This document shows positions 1 through 9,081 of a DNA stretch of 64,000 bases, in pieces. Every line of letters starts with the position of its first letter. The first letter of the stretch is position 1. Made by a program: the position numbers and the translations under genes. This DNA comes from Chryseobacterium elymi. Lineage in GTDB: Bacteria; Bacteroidota; Bacteroidia; Flavobacteriales; Weeksellaceae. The notes beneath the pieces were generated by a model. That model was not told where the DNA came from. It was given only the letters and a program-made list of their open reading frames with translations, and did no database searches. The stretch is taken from positions 1-64,000 of the forward strand of contig NZ_QNUH01000009.1 in NCBI RefSeq assembly GCF_003385495.1. Direction: 5' to 3'.

Positions 1-974
1 GTATTGATGACCTCAGATTTCTTATCAAGGAATTCATTAATTCTCTGCATGGAAGCTTCAGCCCTCTGGTTGACAGAAGTTACCCAGCCTACCATAGAGA
101 ATGGCCAGATCAGGATATTGATGTACATAAAGAAATCAGCAATTTTACCGACACTTAACTGCCCTGCAATATATTTCTGTCCACCAATTAAGATAACAGC
201 TACGTTCAGTAATCCGATTACAAATAAAATAATGGTAAAGAAATACGCTTCTGTTTTTGCTAAGTCGAGTGCTTTATTCTGATAGTCAGTTACTTTGATT
301 CCGTAGTTTTTCTTGATATAGTTTTCCTTCGCAAAAAACTTCACCACTCGGATTCCTGAAAAGCTATCCTGAACGAAAGTGGAAATCGCAGACTGGCTTT
401 TCTGCATAATCTTCGACTTCTGATTGATAATTGAGCTTACCTTAAATATAATGTAAGATAAAATGGGTAATGGCAATAACGTCCATAAAGTCATGGAAGT
501 GTCCGTTTTAACCATATAAATGCTGGTGATTAAAAGAAGAATCACGAGATTCACCACATACATTACTCCCGGACCAAGATACATTCTTACAGCAACAACA
601 TCTTCACTTAATCTGTTCATAAGGTCCCCGATGGTAGTCTGTTTGTAATCTGTAAGAGAAAGATCCTGATAATGCCTGTAAATCTTATTTTTCAGTTCAT
701 ATTCAATTCTTCTTGAGGCTACAATAATAGTCTGTCGCATCATGAAGGTAAAAAAACCTGTCAGAAGCGAGCAGCCCACAATAATAGCAACATATATCAA
801 AACCTGATTATTAAAGCCCAGATTTCCACTTTTTGTAAGCTCGTCTACAGACTTTCCTACAAACTGGACCTTATAGATATTGAAGAAATTACTGGCAATG
901 ATAAATAACAACCCCCAAAACAATAATATTTTGTGCTTCCAAAAGTAAGGGTTTAAGGTTTTTAGCGCTTTCAT
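1..974 (-). CDS. ABC exporter half-transporter, membrane domain (partial)
   Basis: Reading the minus strand from ATG at 974 gives an uninterrupted frame of 324 codons that runs off the left edge of the window. It begins MKALKTLNPYFWKHKILLFW and contains several hydrophobic segments plus the cytoplasmic loops typical of the type I ABC exporter membrane domain (for example RRIEYELKNKIYRHYQDL followed by a GDLMNRLSEDV motif). The family fuses this domain to a C-terminal ATPase, which must lie outside the window. It would be a homodimeric or heterodimeric lipid or drug exporter of the MdlA/MdlB/MsbA type; the substrate cannot be told. It is divergent from nusB, with a TAAATTTG -7-like box on its own strand at 984-991. 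Confidence 0.85.
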   Translation of the reverse strand, partial: MKALKTLNPYFWKHKILLFWGLLFIIASNFFNIYKVQFVGKSVDELTKSGNLGFNNQVLIYVAIIVGCSLLTGFFTFMMRQTIIVASRRIEYELKNKIYRHYQDLSLTDYKQTTIGDLMNRLSEDVVAVRMYLGPGVMYVVNLVILLLITSIYMVKTDTSMTLWTLLPLPILSYIIFKVSSIINQKSKIMQKSQSAISTFVQDSFSGIRVVKFFAKENYIKKNYGIKVTDYQNKALDLAKTEAYFFTIILFVIGLLNVAVILIGGQKYIAGQLSVGKIADFFMYINILIWPFSMVGWVTSVNQRAEASMQRINEFLDKKSEVIN

Positions 975-1035
975 AAAGTTTTACAAATTTACAAAAATGT
1001 AGGCAGACTACGAATTTCATCAATTTTAATTTTTG

Positions 1036-1043
1036 TATCTTTG
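1036..1043 (+). promoter_or_regulatory. -7 box of the nusB operon
   Basis: TATCTTTG matches the Bacteroidota -7 consensus TAnnTTTG and lies 22 bases before the nusB ATG. No TTG-type -33 box is seen at the usual 17-23 base spacing. Confidence 0.5.
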
Positions 1044-1064
1044 CACCCATAAAAAGCTCTTTGA

Positions 1065-1970
1065 ATGTTAGGAAGACGACAAATCCGTGAAAAAGTAGTA
1101 CAAACAGTGTATTCATACTATCAGAATCCTCTGAAATTTGATGTTTTAGAAAAAAACATGTTTTCAGGAATAGAGAAAATCTATAATCTCTATATCTATC
1201 AACTTAATTTTTTGGTAGCTCTGAAAGAATTGGCAGAGACTCAGATCGAAATTGGGAAGAACAAATATCTTAAAACTGATGCTGAAATTAATCCTAACCA
1301 AAAATTTATCAATAATCAGGTACTGATTAAGCTGGAAGAAAATCCTGAAAGATTATTTTTCACAGGTCAGCACAAACAGCTGAAATGGGATATGCATGAT
1401 GATATATTGGTAAAGACTTTTCAGAGAATTACAGCAGGGAAGCGTTATCAGGATTTCATGAAAGAAGAAGGGTATTCTTTTGAAGAAGATCAGAAGTTTA
1501 TCGGAAAGCTGTTTTTGAGATATATCGCTGAGAATGATGATTTCCAGGAATATCTTAGTGATAAGGAACTTTCATGGTACGATGATATCCATATCGCCAA
1601 CTCAATGGTACAGAAAACGATCGGTTTCCTGAAAGAAGATGAAGAAAGCAGAACTTTAATTAAAATGATTAAAGATGAAGAGGATAAAGTTTTCGCCGGA
1701 AAACTTCTCAGAGATACCCTGAATAACTGGGAGGCTAATGAGAAAACATTAAGCGAAAGGTTGGAAAACTGGGATCTGGAAAGAGTTTCTTTAATGGATA
1801 AAGTAATTTTGTCAACCGCTATTTCAGAACTGGATAATTTTCCTTTTACACCTTCAAGAGTTATTATCAATGAATATATTGAAATTGCAAAAGTATTTGC
1901 AACAGACCGCTCCAATATCTTCATTAACGGAATTTTGGATAAATATTGTAAAGATCAAAATAGAATTTAA
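1065..1970 (+). CDS. nusB: transcription antitermination factor NusB
   Basis: This 301-residue protein starts MLGRRQIREKVVQTVYSYYQ, a flavobacterial form of the NusB N-terminus. The recognisable NusB fold is in the last 130 or so residues (around LSERLENWDLERVSLMDKVI and SRVIINEYIEIAKVFA). It is about twice the length of Escherichia coli NusB because of an inserted or extended middle region, which is normal in Bacteroidota. NusB binds boxA RNA with NusE (S10) to promote antitermination on rRNA operons. It heads an apparent operon with the DUF1573 lipoprotein (1 base downstream) and yajC. The start is fixed by the -7 box at 1036-1043. Confidence 0.93.
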   Translation: MLGRRQIREKVVQTVYSYYQNPLKFDVLEKNMFSGIEKIYNLYIYQLNFLVALKELAETQIEIGKNKYLKTDAEINPNQKFINNQVLIKLEENPERLFFTGQHKQLKWDMHDDILVKTFQRITAGKRYQDFMKEEGYSFEEDQKFIGKLFLRYIAENDDFQEYLSDKELSWYDDIHIANSMVQKTIGFLKEDEESRTLIKMIKDEEDKVFAGKLLRDTLNNWEANEKTLSERLENWDLERVSLMDKVILSTAISELDNFPFTPSRVIINEYIEIAKVFATDRSNIFINGILDKYCKDQNRI

Positions 1971-1971
1971 C

Positions 1972-2493
1972 ATGAAAAAGACGTTATCAATTATCGCCTT
2001 GTCTATTATAGGCCTTGGTTTAGTTTCTTGTAAAAAAGAGAACCAGCAAGCTGCTGCAGGTGCAGAAGCTGCCAATATTACAGATTCTACAGCAGGTGCA
2101 ACCAATTTAGCTCCTACCGATTCAATGGCAGCTCCTGCAGCAGACAATACAGCAGAAGCAACTCCGATTTCTAACCAGCCGCTAACATCAGTTGCCCTGT
2201 CTGAAAACAACTTCGATTTTGGAAAAATCAAAAAAGGAGATAAAGTAGAGCACGTTTACGAAATTACCAATACAGGAAAAAATCCATTGGTGATCTCTGA
2301 AGTAAAACCTGGATGCGGATGTACAGCTCCTGACTTTACAAAAGATCCTATTCTTCCTGGTAAGAAAGGAAAAATTACTCTGCATTTTGATTCTTCAAGC
2401 TTCGACGGAAACGTTCAGAAGTATGCAGATGTATTTGCAAACGTAGATAAGGCTCCTATTAAATTAACGTTCACAGCGAACATTCAACCATAA
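1972..2493 (+). CDS. DUF1573 lipoprotein
   Basis: The ATG at 1972 follows the nusB stop by one base and gives 173 residues. The N-terminus (MKKTLSIIALSIIGLGLVSC) is a lipoprotein signal with a lipobox cysteine at residue 20. A low-complexity linker rich in Ala, Thr and Pro (residues 24-70) follows, and then a DUF1573 domain with the family's GCGCTAPDF motif. DUF1573 is an Ig-like (ASH-related) fold common in Bacteroidota secreted proteins, with no defined biochemical role. A longer frame from 1870 would overlap nusB and lacks a signal peptide. The gene order nusB-DUF1573-yajC is one I recall from related genomes. Confidence 0.88.
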   Translation: MKKTLSIIALSIIGLGLVSCKKENQQAAAGAEAANITDSTAGATNLAPTDSMAAPAADNTAEATPISNQPLTSVALSENNFDFGKIKKGDKVEHVYEITNTGKNPLVISEVKPGCGCTAPDFTKDPILPGKKGKITLHFDSSSFDGNVQKYADVFANVDKAPIKLTFTANIQP

Positions 2494-2502
2494 TTATAAA
2501 AT

Positions 2503-2865
2503 ATGTTGACAATCTTTTTACAGGCACAGCCACAGGGATCTTCATCAATGATGCTGATCATGATGGGAGTGATGTTTGTGGGGTTTTATTTTCTTATGAT
2601 AAGACCACAGATGAGAAAACAGAAGCAGGAGAAAAGCTTTCAGGAAACTTTAAAAGTTGGAACGAGAGTAGTTCTTACTTCAGGTCTTCACGGAAGAATT
2701 GCTCAGGTTCAGGATGACGGATTTGTTATTGAAACTTTATCCGGAAAACTAAAATTCGAAAAAGCTGCTGTTTCCAGAGAATTTACTGAAGCACGTTTTG
2801 GGGACAAAGCAAAGGCAGCTGATAAAACGGCAGAGAAAAAAGAAATAGATACTGAAAAGAAATAA
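2503..2865 (+). CDS. yajC: preprotein translocase subunit YajC
   Basis: The 120-residue protein has a single N-terminal membrane segment (around residues 16-34, MLIMMGVMFVGFYFLMI) followed by the YajC signature RPQMRKQKQEKSFQETLKVG and the turn TSGLHGRI. The C-terminal tail is charged and Lys/Glu-rich. YajC associates with SecDF and SecYEG at the inner membrane. It is the third gene of the nusB operon, 9 bases after the DUF1573 stop, and a strong hairpin follows it. Confidence 0.93.
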   Translation: MLTIFLQAQPQGSSSMMLIMMGVMFVGFYFLMIRPQMRKQKQEKSFQETLKVGTRVVLTSGLHGRIAQVQDDGFVIETLSGKLKFEKAAVSREFTEARFGDKAKAADKTAEKKEIDTEKK

Positions 2866-2885
2866 TTTTCAGTTTGAGAATATTG

Positions 2886-2923
2886 CTCGGCGCGGTGAAC
2901 GAAGTTCACCGCGCCGAGTTTTT
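2886..2923 (+). terminator. perfect 15-bp GC-rich hairpin terminator after yajC
   Basis: CTCGGCGCGGTGAAC (2886-2900) pairs perfectly with GTTCACCGCGCCGAG (2904-2918) across a GAA loop, and five T follow at 2919-2923. This is a textbook intrinsic terminator, unusually GC-rich for this genome. Confidence 0.85.
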
Positions 2924-3222
2924 ATATATGTTATCAACACCGTAAACATACGCTTATTTAGTGGCGTAGCCACATTCTTTGCTTCCCTCAAAACTATTAC
3001 GCATCATCTTGAAACTTTGCGTTGAAAATTTCCCACAGATCCACAAATTGTATAGATTTTTCACCTAATATATTTTTCAGATCAATTTGTTAATCCTATA
3101 CATTTTAAGAATAGCTTTGCATGAAAGCCTGCTCAAATTAGTGTTATCCGTGAACTTATTCGTGAAATTAATTTGTTTAAAAGTATTGTCATTCAAAATT
3201 CATCATCATAAAATCAAATAAA
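2924..3222. other. non-coding gap after yajC, repeat-like text
   Basis: About 300 bases without a credible gene. There is a small GTGGC-GTA-GCCAC hairpin at 2961-2973. Stretches such as CTTTGCGTTGAAAA and GTTATCCGTGAAC resemble intergenic repeat sequence that I recall from other flavobacterial genomes. I cannot delimit an element from this window alone. Confidence 0.35.
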
Positions 3223-3230
3223 TATCTTTG
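3223..3230 (+). promoter_or_regulatory. -7 box of the SDR gene
   Basis: TATCTTTG, followed by CACC and then the ATG at 3235. It matches TAnnTTTG, but the leader would be almost absent, so transcripts may be nearly leaderless. No -33 box is evident. Confidence 0.45.
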
Positions 3231-3234
3231 CACC

Positions 3235-3969
3235 ATGAATCAAAATACAGGCAAAACCGTTCTCATTCTAGGGGCCAATTCAGATGTAGCTAAACAATGC
3301 ATTAAGCAGTATGCTGAAAAAGGATTTTCTGTAATCGCAGCTTCGCGGGATACAATTTCACTGGAAAGGTTTGTTTCAGATAACCAGATTCGTCCTTCAA
3401 AAGTCACCATTCTTTATTTTGATGCTGTAGATTTTAATTCCCACCAGAAATTTTATGATGATCTTCCTGTAAAACCTCATATTGCAGTATATGCGGCCGG
3501 ATTTTTAGTTGATAATGCAAAAGCTTTGAGAGAATTTAAGGGCGCTCAGCAAATGATGCAGGTCAATTACATGGGAGCTGTTTCCATCCTGAATATTATT
3601 GCTATGGACCAGAGCAATACCAATCTGGAAAGAATCATCGGATTATCTTCACTGTCAGGTGTAAGAGGCAGGAAAAGTAATTTTGTATATGGAAGTACAA
3701 AAGCTGCTTTTACTCAATATTTAGCGGGGTTACGACAGGAATTAGCTTCAAGAAAGATTCTTGTTAATGTCTTGGTGATTGGTTATATCAGAACTAAGAT
3801 CAATGAAGGTCTTCAGCTCAATGAATCTCTGATCATGGAGCCGGATTATGTGGCGAAGCATATCGTCAATGCCGGAAATTCTTTTACTATCGTCCCAAAT
3901 TTTAAATGGAAGATGATTTATATTATTTTAAAAATATTGCCGGAAAGTTTGGTTGCTAAACTGCCTTAG
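3235..3969 (+). CDS. short-chain dehydrogenase/reductase (SDR)
   Basis: The 244-residue protein has a nucleotide-binding motif close to the N-terminus (VLILGANSDVAKQC, residues 10-23), an NNAG-equivalent YAAG, and the catalytic Ser (LSSLSG) and YGSTK (YxxxK) pair around residues 141-159. It is therefore a classical Rossmann-fold NAD(P)H oxidoreductase. The substrate is not evident. The closest named type I can suggest is DprE2-like (decaprenylphosphoryl keto-sugar reductase), which is only a guess. It is monocistronic and converges on the lipoprotein gene one base downstream. Confidence 0.85.
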   Translation: MNQNTGKTVLILGANSDVAKQCIKQYAEKGFSVIAASRDTISLERFVSDNQIRPSKVTILYFDAVDFNSHQKFYDDLPVKPHIAVYAAGFLVDNAKALREFKGAQQMMQVNYMGAVSILNIIAMDQSNTNLERIIGLSSLSGVRGRKSNFVYGSTKAAFTQYLAGLRQELASRKILVNVLVIGYIRTKINEGLQLNESLIMEPDYVAKHIVNAGNSFTIVPNFKWKMIYIILKILPESLVAKLP

Positions 3970-3970
3970 A

Positions 3971-4507
3971 TTACTTATTTTTAATATCAACTTTTGAAAG
4001 ACCCAGGCTTTTCATTAAAGTATTGTAATTATTAAGTAAATGAGGATTATTTCCATATTGGAAAAGTCTCAATTTTCCTTTACTGTCTTCAACTGAAAAA
4101 AAATTTCCACTATTACCAAATTCTCTTTCAATGAATTTTAATCTCATTAAATTATTCATATAATTAATTAAGACTGTTTGTTGTGATTTTGATAAGATAA
4201 AGTTTTTAGTGACGTCTTTCTCTTGAACGATTGAACCTTTATCATCCCTTTTGCTACAATTTATTTTGTATTTTATATAAGCCAATTTTATTTTTCTTTC
4301 TGAGTCATAAATCTTAAGAAGCTCTTCATGACCTCCCCATTCACCACAATCAGCAAATTGAGATTTTATAAGTATTGTATCTTCGTTATTGTAAAACAAA
4401 TTTTCAAATGAATACCCCGCCTGTCCTGAATTGGTTTTCTCAGAAACTTCTTTATTAGAACAGCTTGTAAAAAGTATTAATAAGCAAATTAAGGAGATAG
4501 TTTTCAT
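3971..4507 (-). CDS. hypothetical lipoprotein
   Basis: This 178-residue protein opens with a lipoprotein signal, MKTISLICLLILFTSCSNKE, with the lipobox cysteine at residue 16. The mature part carries a few Cys residues (DCGEWGG, INCSKRD) and no motif I recognise. It lies immediately 3' of the ligD fragment on the same strand, but 31 bases separate them and no functional link can be read. It converges on the SDR gene. Confidence 0.65.
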   Translation of the reverse strand: MKTISLICLLILFTSCSNKEVSEKTNSGQAGYSFENLFYNNEDTILIKSQFADCGEWGGHEELLKIYDSERKIKLAYIKYKINCSKRDDKGSIVQEKDVTKNFILSKSQQTVLINYMNNLMRLKFIEREFGNSGNFFSVEDSKGKLRLFQYGNNPHLLNNYNTLMKSLGLSKVDIKNK

Positions 4508-4538
4508 TTAGCTATGAATTTTATTCAAAAGTACCTAA

Positions 4539-7108
4539 TTACTCCCCATTCTGCAACAATTCCAATGCTTTCATCATATCAATTCCTTTCCCCAAAACAG
4601 GTTTAAATAAATCACCTTTTTCCTTAATTCTATCCAAAGCATTATCAATAGTAAAATCTGTTGGTTTTATACCGGGCTTTACTTCATCCCATTCCAAAGG
4701 CATTGAAACAGAAGCTCCTTCCTTGGGACGTAAACTGTAAGCACTTGCTAAAGTCTGTCCCGTCCTGTTTTGCAGATAATCCAGATATATTTTATTGTCA
4801 TCCCTTTTCTGTAAGCTTCTTTCTAATGTTGTGATTTCCGGAAGCTGTGTATGAACCTGCTTCATCAAAATATGGGCAAAATCTTTCACCTGGTCAAAAT
4901 CATATTTTCCGCCCATCGGGATATAAACGTGAATTCCTGTGCTTCCCGAAGTTTTGCAGTATCCTTTGATTTTAATTGAATTTAAAACCTCGTTTATCTG
5001 AAGAGCCGTTTCAATGACATCATCAAATGTATTTTTCTTTGACGGATCCAGATCCAGCACCAGATAATCAGGATGTTCCAGATCCGGGAGAGCACTGTTC
5101 CATGGGTTTAAATCAATACAGCCTAAATTATTCAGGTAAGCTAGCGTAGCTTTATCATTACAGTATACATAATCAATATACTTATCATTGGATTCTGAAT
5201 AGACCTTTGTTGTTTTAATCCATCCCGGCATATGGTCTCCGGCATCTTTCTGGTAAAAACCCTGTTCTTCAATGCCGTTTGGAAAACGGTTCAGAGATAA
5301 CGGGCGGTTTTTCAGATAAGGAAGAATATATTCCGCAACCGATTGGTAATATTCTATCACATCGCCTTTCATGATACCATCTTTCGGAAAATAAATTTTG
5401 TTCTGATTGGTAAGTTTTACGGTATGTCTGTTTAAAGTAATCTCCTTTTCTTTTTCAACGGAAGAGGTATTTTTCTTAGGTGCATCTTTAGCTTTCATCT
5501 CTTTAGGATTTTCATTAATTTGACTTATTTTATTGGTCGAATCACCGATTTCTTCAGGATTTTTATCTTCACGGAGGGTAACAAAAACAGGATGCCGGTA
5601 AATACCGTCTTTGGTGATTTCAGAGAATTTTATCTCACACACCAATTCGGGTTTCGTCCAGGTTACAGGCATATTGGTTTTAGGTTTCTTTTCAAACGGG
5701 GAAGATTTTATAATCAGTTTTTTTAGCCTTTCATGCATTTGGCTTAAGGATTCTTTATTAAAACCTGTTCCTGTATGTCCGCAATATACCAGATTTCCAT
5801 CAATATACTTTCCAAGGATTAATGCTCCGAAGCTTTTTCTGGATCCTCTGGGCTCCGTAAATCCACAAATAATGGCTTCCTCTGTATTGGTGAATTTTAT
5901 TTTAAGCCAGTCATTCGTTCTGTGATTTTCAGTATATAAACTGGCGGCTTTTTTCGCAATCATTCCTTCTAACTGCATTTTCTTCATTTGGTTGAAAAAA
6001 TCAATGCCTTTTTCGGGGATATGATCGCAATATTTGATAATGTCTGTTTCAACTAAGGCTTCTTTTAAAAGTTCTTTCCGCTGTAGAAGTGAAAGTTCTT
6101 CCGTAGAGTGGCCATTCAGCCATAGAAGGTCAAATACCTGGTAGGTTAAAGCAAGATCCGGATTGTCACCAATTTGCTGTAAGAGTTGAAAATTGGGTTT
6201 TCCATGTTCATCATAAGCTACAATTTCTCCGTCGAGAATCATTTTATACCTTTGGTATTTAAAATCTTTTGTGATTTTTTCAAACTTTGATAAAAAAGAA
6301 ATTCCGTTTCGGGAATAGAACAGGGGACGTTTATAGCTGAGATCGGTAATTGCCCTGTAGCCGTCCCATTTTATTTCAAAAACCCAATCTTCATCATCAA
6401 AGGCCGTCTCAAAAGATTTAGCCAGCATAGGCTTGATGAAGTTTTCTAATTTTTTTTCATCAACTAAAGAGTTGAACCTTTGAAATCTGGGTTTTGTTTC
6501 AGAAGCTATAACTTCTTTTTGCTGTTTTTTAGGCTTTTTTTTTCCTCTAAAAACTTAGTTACTGCAGAATTTTTAGAGGTATTCTCTTCTGCATCATAAT
6601 TTTCTTCAGCAAATTCGTCTTTATGTTTAATTAAAAGCCAGGCATTGTTTTCAGCATTTTTCATTTTAACCAAAGCGAATTCACCTTTCAGTTTTTTTCC
6701 ATGTAAAATGAACTTTATTGAACCGGCTTTTAATTCTTTCAACAATTGTTTTTCATCGGAAAGTTTGCTGGTATCATCCAATGGTTCATACGTTCCGCTG
6801 TCCCAGACTTCAACCTGACCTGCTCCGTAATTTCCTTCAGGAATATTTCCTTCAAAATCTTTATAATCGTAAGGGTGATCCTCAACTTCCATAGCCAGGC
6901 GTTTATCTTTTGGATCTAATGAGGGACCTTTCGGAACCGCCCAGCTTTTCAAAACGCCTTCCATCTCCAGGCGGAAATCATAATGCAGACGGGAAGCAGC
7001 ATGCCTTTGAACTACAAAAATAAGCTTGTCCTTACTCTTTTTTGTTTTTCCCTTAGGTTCGCTTGTTTCAGCGAATCTTCGTTTTTCATTATAATCTTTG
7101 AGAGCCAT
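4539..7108 (-). pseudogene. ligD: ATP-dependent DNA ligase D, split by a one-base frameshift in an A9 tract
   Basis: Two adjoining frames add up to one LigD. The upstream part (6506-7108, 200 residues) is the 3'-phosphoesterase domain, with its HAASRLHYDFRLE and GNYGAGQVEVWDSG motifs. The downstream part (4539-6428 and the stretch before it) is the ligase domain (catalytic Lys in FEIKWDGYRA) followed by the primase-polymerase domain (YLVLDLDPS, SGSTGIHVYIP). The frame breaks at nine consecutive T on the plus strand (6535-6543, A9 in the mRNA). Adding one A gives EEKKKPKKQQKEV and continues in frame through FIKPMLAKSFETAF into the ligase. The A9 tract contains an in-phase A-AAA-AAA slippery heptamer, so -1 frameshifting or transcriptional slippage could restore LigD. 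A sequencing error is equally possible. Confidence 0.85.
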
Positions 7109-7893
7109 TACGATGCATTTTTAGATTTGGAATTTTGTAAGCTGGCTTTTAACTGTGCCATAAGATCAATTACCTTACCTTGTTTTGCAGGTTCTGCTTT
7201 TTTAGCTTTTACTCCTTTACCTTTTGCTTTTTGTTTAATGATCTTCAGTAAAGATTCAGAATAAGTGTCCTCATACATTCCAGGATCAAACTCTTGTGAA
7301 AGTTGTTCGATGAGGCTTACTGCCATTTTTAATTCGGCAGGTTTCGGAGCTTTTTTCGCTGGAATTTTTAAGTCTTTATAATCTCTGATTTCTTGTGCAA
7401 AACGTAATCTGTTTAAAACAAGGATTTCGTCATTATAAGGGCGAACCATTCCAATTGCTTCACTTTCGCGGAGAACGAAAGTTCCGACACCGACCATTTT
7501 TGTTTGTGATAAAGCTTTTAATAGAAGCCTGTAAGCATTTTCCCCGTTTTTTTGAGGTTCCAGAAAATAAGGGTTTTCAAAATAAACGCTATCAACTTCA
7601 GCTTCTTTTACAAACTGATCAATAGAAAGTATTTTGCTCTTTTCAGGACTTGCTGCTTCATAATCTTCATCTTCAAGAATGATATATTGATCATCCAGGA
7701 GATAGCCCTTTACAATGTTTTCCCACTTGACTTCCCTGCCTGTTTTTTCGTTGACTCTTTTGAATTTGATATTCGAAAAATCAGATTTATCGAGCATATC
7801 CAAATCCAGTTTGCTGCTTTCTGTGGCGGAGTAGATTTTAACTGGAATATTGACTAAACCGAATCCAATGGCGCCGTTCCATATTGCTTTCAT
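7108..7893 (-). CDS. ku: non-homologous end-joining protein Ku
   Basis: The ATG at 7893 gives MKAIWNGAIGFGLVNIPVKIYSA, the usual bacterial Ku start, and 261 residues. An in-frame ATG further upstream would add 26 residues that the family lacks. The Ku core (KTGREVKWENIVKGYLLDDQYIILEDEDY) is intact and a basic Lys-rich tail follows. Homodimeric Ku threads onto DNA ends and recruits LigD. The stop overlaps the ligD start (TAATG at 7108), so the two genes are translationally coupled, as expected for a bacterial end-joining operon. Confidence 0.95.
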   Translation of the reverse strand: MKAIWNGAIGFGLVNIPVKIYSATESSKLDLDMLDKSDFSNIKFKRVNEKTGREVKWENIVKGYLLDDQYIILEDEDYEAASPEKSKILSIDQFVKEAEVDSVYFENPYFLEPQKNGENAYRLLLKALSQTKMVGVGTFVLRESEAIGMVRPYNDEILVLNRLRFAQEIRDYKDLKIPAKKAPKPAELKMAVSLIEQLSQEFDPGMYEDTYSESLLKIIKQKAKGKGVKAKKAEPAKQGKVIDLMAQLKASLQNSKSKNAS

Positions 7894-8032
7894 TGTCTTA
7901 CGTTTTGGATAAGATTCTGCAATGATTGTGCCGTGCGATTTAACATAATTAAATGAAGCAGGTTTCGGCATCAGAGTTTTACAATTAAAAATATCTGTTT
8001 AAGTGATTATTTTTCAGTTTTTCAAAATTTAC

Positions 8033-8040
8033 TACCTTTG
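8033..8040 (+). promoter_or_regulatory. -7 box upstream of the mechanosensitive channel gene
   Basis: TACCTTTG fits TAnnTTTG and would give a leader of about 110 bases. There is no clear -33 box. Confidence 0.35.
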
Positions 8041-8156
8041 TTTTTTCTATTTCTAACAAGAGTCAGTCTTCTTTAATAGACAAATTTCTGCTTTATTTTA
8101 AATACTGTTGAAAAATTATCTGCAATTCGAATTTTAATAATACTAAAGATTTTTTA

Positions 8157-9005
8157 ATGAAAGATTTAAATTTAAGAAATGTACAAGACAATTGGGAAAG
8201 CTTTATAACGTCTGCCGTGGCTATGGCTCCAAGACTTATCACTGCATTAATTTCTGCCGTTCTTATATTTATCGTAGGAAGATGGATTATCGGTTTGCTG
8301 AAAAAGCTGATTAAAAAAACATTTATAAAGAAAGATGTCGAAATTTCTTTGCAGAAATTCATGTTAAATGTTATCAATTGGGGGCTTAATATTTTGCTTT
8401 TCATTATTGTGGTTACCCAGCTTGGCGTACAGACTTCCGCTTTTGTAGCGATGATTGGTGCTGCAAGTTTAGCTGTTGGTTTAGCTTTGCAGGGTTCATT
8501 GGCTAATTTTGCCGGTGGAATTTTAATTTTATTGCTTAAACCTTTTAAAGTAGGTGATTATATTGAGGTGAAATCTGGAGAATCCGGAACCGTACATATG
8601 ATTGATATTTTTCATACAAGGCTCATTACTCTACAAAACCAAATGGTTGTAATTCCCAACGGAGATGTTTCAAATAACAGCATTACAAATTATACACATT
8701 TAGGCACACGCCGCACATGGTTTAATATTGGAGTTTCTTATAATGCCAATCTTAATGAAGCGAAAGAAATTCTTCTGAATGTAATTCGAAATAATCAATA
8801 TGCATTTGATGAACCTGCGCCGCAGGTTGTGGTAACTGAATTGGGTGATAGTGCTATAAATTTATCTATAAGAGCAACGACTTCTTTGGGGAATTTCTGG
8901 GCAATGAATGAAGAACTTATCATTGATTGCAAAAAGGCGCTTGATAATGCTGGAATTGAAATTCCTTTTCCTCAGAGAGATCTGCATATTTACCAAAGTT
9001 CTTGA
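8157..9005 (+). CDS. small-conductance mechanosensitive channel, MscS family
   Basis: The 282-residue protein has the MscS topology: an N-terminal amphipathic segment, three membrane helices (about residues 20-42, 62-84 and 88-120), and a glycine/alanine-rich pore helix (MIGAASLAVGLALQGSLANFAGG). The beta domain motif (FKVGDYIEVKSGESGTV) and VVIPNGDVSNNSITNY follow. It opens under membrane tension to release solutes in osmotic downshock. It is monocistronic and shares a convergent terminator with aspS. Confidence 0.93.
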   Translation: MKDLNLRNVQDNWESFITSAVAMAPRLITALISAVLIFIVGRWIIGLLKKLIKKTFIKKDVEISLQKFMLNVINWGLNILLFIIVVTQLGVQTSAFVAMIGAASLAVGLALQGSLANFAGGILILLLKPFKVGDYIEVKSGESGTVHMIDIFHTRLITLQNQMVVIPNGDVSNNSITNYTHLGTRRTWFNIGVSYNANLNEAKEILLNVIRNNQYAFDEPAPQVVVTELGDSAINLSIRATTSLGNFWAMNEELIIDCKKALDNAGIEIPFPQRDLHIYQSS

Positions 9006-9053
9006 TGTATGAATTCATCAGTTCTGCCTATTTTTCCATGAATTTAATTAAAA

Positions 9054-9077
9054 AAAGCGGAGATTTTTCTCCGCTTT
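9054..9077. terminator. bidirectional terminator between the mscS-family gene and aspS
   Basis: AAAGCGGAGA (9054-9063) pairs with TCTCCGCTTT (9068-9077) across a TTTT loop. A-rich and T-rich flanks serve both convergent genes. Confidence 0.8.
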
Positions 9078-9081
9078 AATT

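Noticed and set aside
4..282. 92-codon plus-strand frame at the window start
   Set aside because: Antisense to the ABC exporter gene, which continues beyond the edge.
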